Positions 62,447 to 64,000 of a stretch of DNA of 64,000 nt are shown one piece after another. A program made the position numbers and the translations under genes. The notes beneath the pieces were generated by a model, which worked only from the letters and a program-made list of their open reading frames with translations, had not been told where the DNA came from and searched no databases. Location of the stretch: positions 62,001-126,000 of the forward strand of contig NZ_JAQIFT010000010.1 of assembly GCF_027857615.1 (NCBI RefSeq), written 5' to 3'. This DNA is from Holtiella tumoricola (GTDB lineage Bacteria; Bacillota; Clostridia; Lachnospirales; Cellulosilyticaceae). The first letter of the stretch is position 1; each line of letters opens with the position of its first letter.

Positions 62447-63862
62447 TTAAAATCTAAAATCTCGTTCTCCTGCATTTATGCGTTCTATCCATTCCCCTGC
62501 TTGTGCACGAGCCTTTTCACTTTGAATTATCTCAAGTTGTTTCTTTATAACTTGTTTACCTATTACTTTTAACTTCTCATCTCCGTAGTCTTCTAGATAC
62601 TCATTTAAAGTAAGGAGTGCATTAGGTGTACAAATATTACCTATTTGTCCTGTCTTAGCAAGTCGCATAAAACGATCCCCTGTACGCCCTTGTCTATAGC
62701 ATGCTGTACAATAACTTGGTATATAGCCTCTCAGTAATAAATCTTTTATAACCTCTGCAGGTGATCTATGATCATCTACTTCAAATTGCGGCTTGTGATC
62801 TGGAGATTGATAGCCCCCAACAGCAGTACATGACCCTGCACTCATTTGTGATATTCCAAGTTCTAATGCCTCCTCACGAAGTGCAGCATCCTCTCTAGTA
62901 GAAATAATAAGCCCTGTATAAGGTACTGCAAGCCTTAGTACCATAACAATGTGTTTAAAATTCTCATCACTTACACCTGGATATTTACTGGTTTCTACAT
63001 TTTCTGCTGCCTTAATACGTGGTACAGATATAGTATGTGGTCCTACCCCCATATCTTGCTCTAGTTTTTCTGCATGCATCAACATGGCAACTGTTTCATA
63101 ACGGTAGTCATACAAACCGTAAAGTACTCCAAATCCTACATCATCAATCCCCCCCAACATAGCACGATGAAATGCAGATGTATGATAGCTATAATTATGC
63201 TTTGGTCCTTTAGGATGAACACTTTCATAAGTTGGTCTATGGTAAGTTTCTTGGAAAAGAATATACGTACCAATCTGTGCTTCTTTAAGCATCTTATATT
63301 CTTCAATGGTTGTCGCAGCGATATTGACATTAATACGTCTAATCTGACCATTTTTAAATTTCATTTGATAGATTGTATCAATGCACTCTAGTACATACTC
63401 TATTGGATTATTAACAGGGTCTTCTCCAAGTTCTAAAGCTAAACGTTTATGCCCTAACTCTTCTAATGCTTGAACTTCTTTTTTAAGTTCTTCCATTGTA
63501 AGTTTTTTACGTTCTAATTCACAATTACTATGTTTATAACCACAATATTCACAGCCATTAACACAATAATCACTTACATATAAAGGTGCAAAAAGTACTA
63601 CTCTTTTCCCGTAGATATCTTCTTTAATCTGCTTAGCTGTTTCTTTCATCTGCTGGAGTAGATCTTCATCTTCTACCATCAGCAACACTGAAGCTTCCTT
63701 ATGAGTAAGTCCCTTTAAATTTGCTGCTTTTTCTATAAGTTGAGTCACATATTCTTTGTTACTAGCTTTGTCTCTTGCTTTATCTAACACCTCATAAATG
63801 TAACCTTCCTCAAACCATTCATTAGCACATTCAGACCAGTTAACATTTTCCCATCCTATCAT
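62447..63862 (-). CDS. hydG: [FeFe]-hydrogenase maturation radical SAM tyrosine lyase HydG
   Basis: Cleaves tyrosine to make the CO and CN ligands and p-cresol. The radical-SAM motif is CVNGCEYC (Cys100, Cys104, Cys107; CX3CX2C). The second, C-terminal cluster that carries the dangler iron is seen as YCTACYRQGRTGDRFM and GNICTPNALLTL. 471 residues, the standard length; the ThiH-like barrel lies between. GAGGGGGG precedes the ATG. It follows a TM1266-type gene by 19 bases and precedes hydF by 12 bases. hydE is not in the window. Confidence 0.96.
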   Translation of the reverse strand: MIGWENVNWSECANEWFEEGYIYEVLDKARDKASNKEYVTQLIEKAANLKGLTHKEASVLLMVEDEDLLQQMKETAKQIKEDIYGKRVVLFAPLYVSDYCVNGCEYCGYKHSNCELERKKLTMEELKKEVQALEELGHKRLALELGEDPVNNPIEYVLECIDTIYQMKFKNGQIRRINVNIAATTIEEYKMLKEAQIGTYILFQETYHRPTYESVHPKGPKHNYSYHTSAFHRAMLGGIDDVGFGVLYGLYDYRYETVAMLMHAEKLEQDMGVGPHTISVPRIKAAENVETSKYPGVSDENFKHIVMVLRLAVPYTGLIISTREDAALREEALELGISQMSAGSCTAVGGYQSPDHKPQFEVDDHRSPAEVIKDLLLRGYIPSYCTACYRQGRTGDRFMRLAKTGQIGNICTPNALLTLNEYLEDYGDEKLKVIGKQVIKKQLEIIQSEKARAQAGEWIERINAGERDFRF

Positions 63863-63881
63863 TCTTTATTCCCCCCCTCAT

Positions 63882-64000
63882 CTATTTTTTTGTAAGAGCT
63901 GATTTTACTGTAACACCTTTAATCTTTCCTAATCTTCCAGTCATTGCACTTAGTTCATCTACCGTCCCATCTACTATTACAGAAATAACACTAATACCTT
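63882..64000 (-). CDS. TM1266-type iron-only hydrogenase system regulator (C-terminal fragment)
   Basis: The last 39 or so residues of a gene that enters from the right edge: GISVISVIVDGTVDELSAM, then TGRLGKIKGVTVKSALTKK, to the stop at 63882. This matches the ACT-like small regulator annotated as putative iron-only hydrogenase system regulator (TM1266 family), whose C-terminus reads very similarly. The family often sits beside hydE, hydG and hydF, as it does here. The start and the first half are outside the window. Confidence 0.85.
   Translation of the reverse strand, partial: GISVISVIVDGTVDELSAMTGRLGKIKGVTVKSALTKK

Overview
The window reads as chromosomal DNA of a low-GC, strictly anaerobic Firmicute. 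Evidence for this is the pyruvate:ferredoxin oxidoreductase, the [FeFe]-hydrogenase maturases HydF and HydG with a TM1266-type partner, strong AGGAGG-type ribosome binding sites, LuxS, the yerC-pcrA-ligA gene order shared with Bacillus, and several sugar-type AraC/YesN regulators. A Lachnospirales bacterium of the Cellulosilyticum type is my guess, from family knowledge only. I see no tRNA, rRNA, CRISPR, transposase or prophage gene.

Layout. 1-3.3 kb: a YesM/YesN-type two-component system behind a DUF4091/GH123-like gene. 3.4-9.4 kb: DNA repair and replication block (ligA, a small gene, pcrA, yerC, PHP phosphatase). 9.6-12.9 kb: yitT, a gene-free 0.7 kb stretch that folds into many long-range helices (candidate large structured RNA), trpS, luxS. 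12.9-16.8 kb: a solute-binding protein divergent from a membrane AraC regulator. 16.8-21.3 kb: argCJBD arginine operon with a promoter and a perfect ARG box. 21.3-31.5 kb: single genes of mixed function, including a fluoride-riboswitch-controlled antiporter and a GH20 hexosaminidase. 31.5-32.5 kb: gene-poor AT-rich stretch with a possible decayed gene and a second candidate structured RNA. 33-38.3 kb: OmpR-type two-component system, TraX-like protein, HEPN/MNT pair, DUF1904 and a membrane protein. 38.5-48.2 kb: two export/ABC modules, each with a divergent regulator (MarR with a heterodimeric ABC exporter; TetR with a MacB/FtsX-type transporter). 48.2-54.9 kb: secreted C39 protease, PFOR with a DUF3787 gene, and two poorly known genes. 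54.9-57 kb: a decaying phosphonate-type ABC transporter. 57-59.8 kb: cyclase-family hydrolase, then a TetR-antiporter operon with two spaced palindromic operators. 59.8-64 kb: purA and the hydrogenase maturation cluster.

How the parts fit. PFOR makes reduced ferredoxin from pyruvate, and HydF/HydG build the H-cluster of the hydrogenase that would dispose of those electrons as H2. The GH20 and GH123-like enzymes and the YesN/AraC regulators point to use of amino-sugar polymers or other glycans. The most unusual items are the two gene-free structured regions (10.5-11.2 kb and 32.0-32.5 kb), the riboswitch-controlled antiporter and the broken phn operon. All domain calls are from reading the translations; no database search was run. 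Start codons were moved from the longest ORF wherever a clear Shine-Dalgarno sequence pointed to an internal start.
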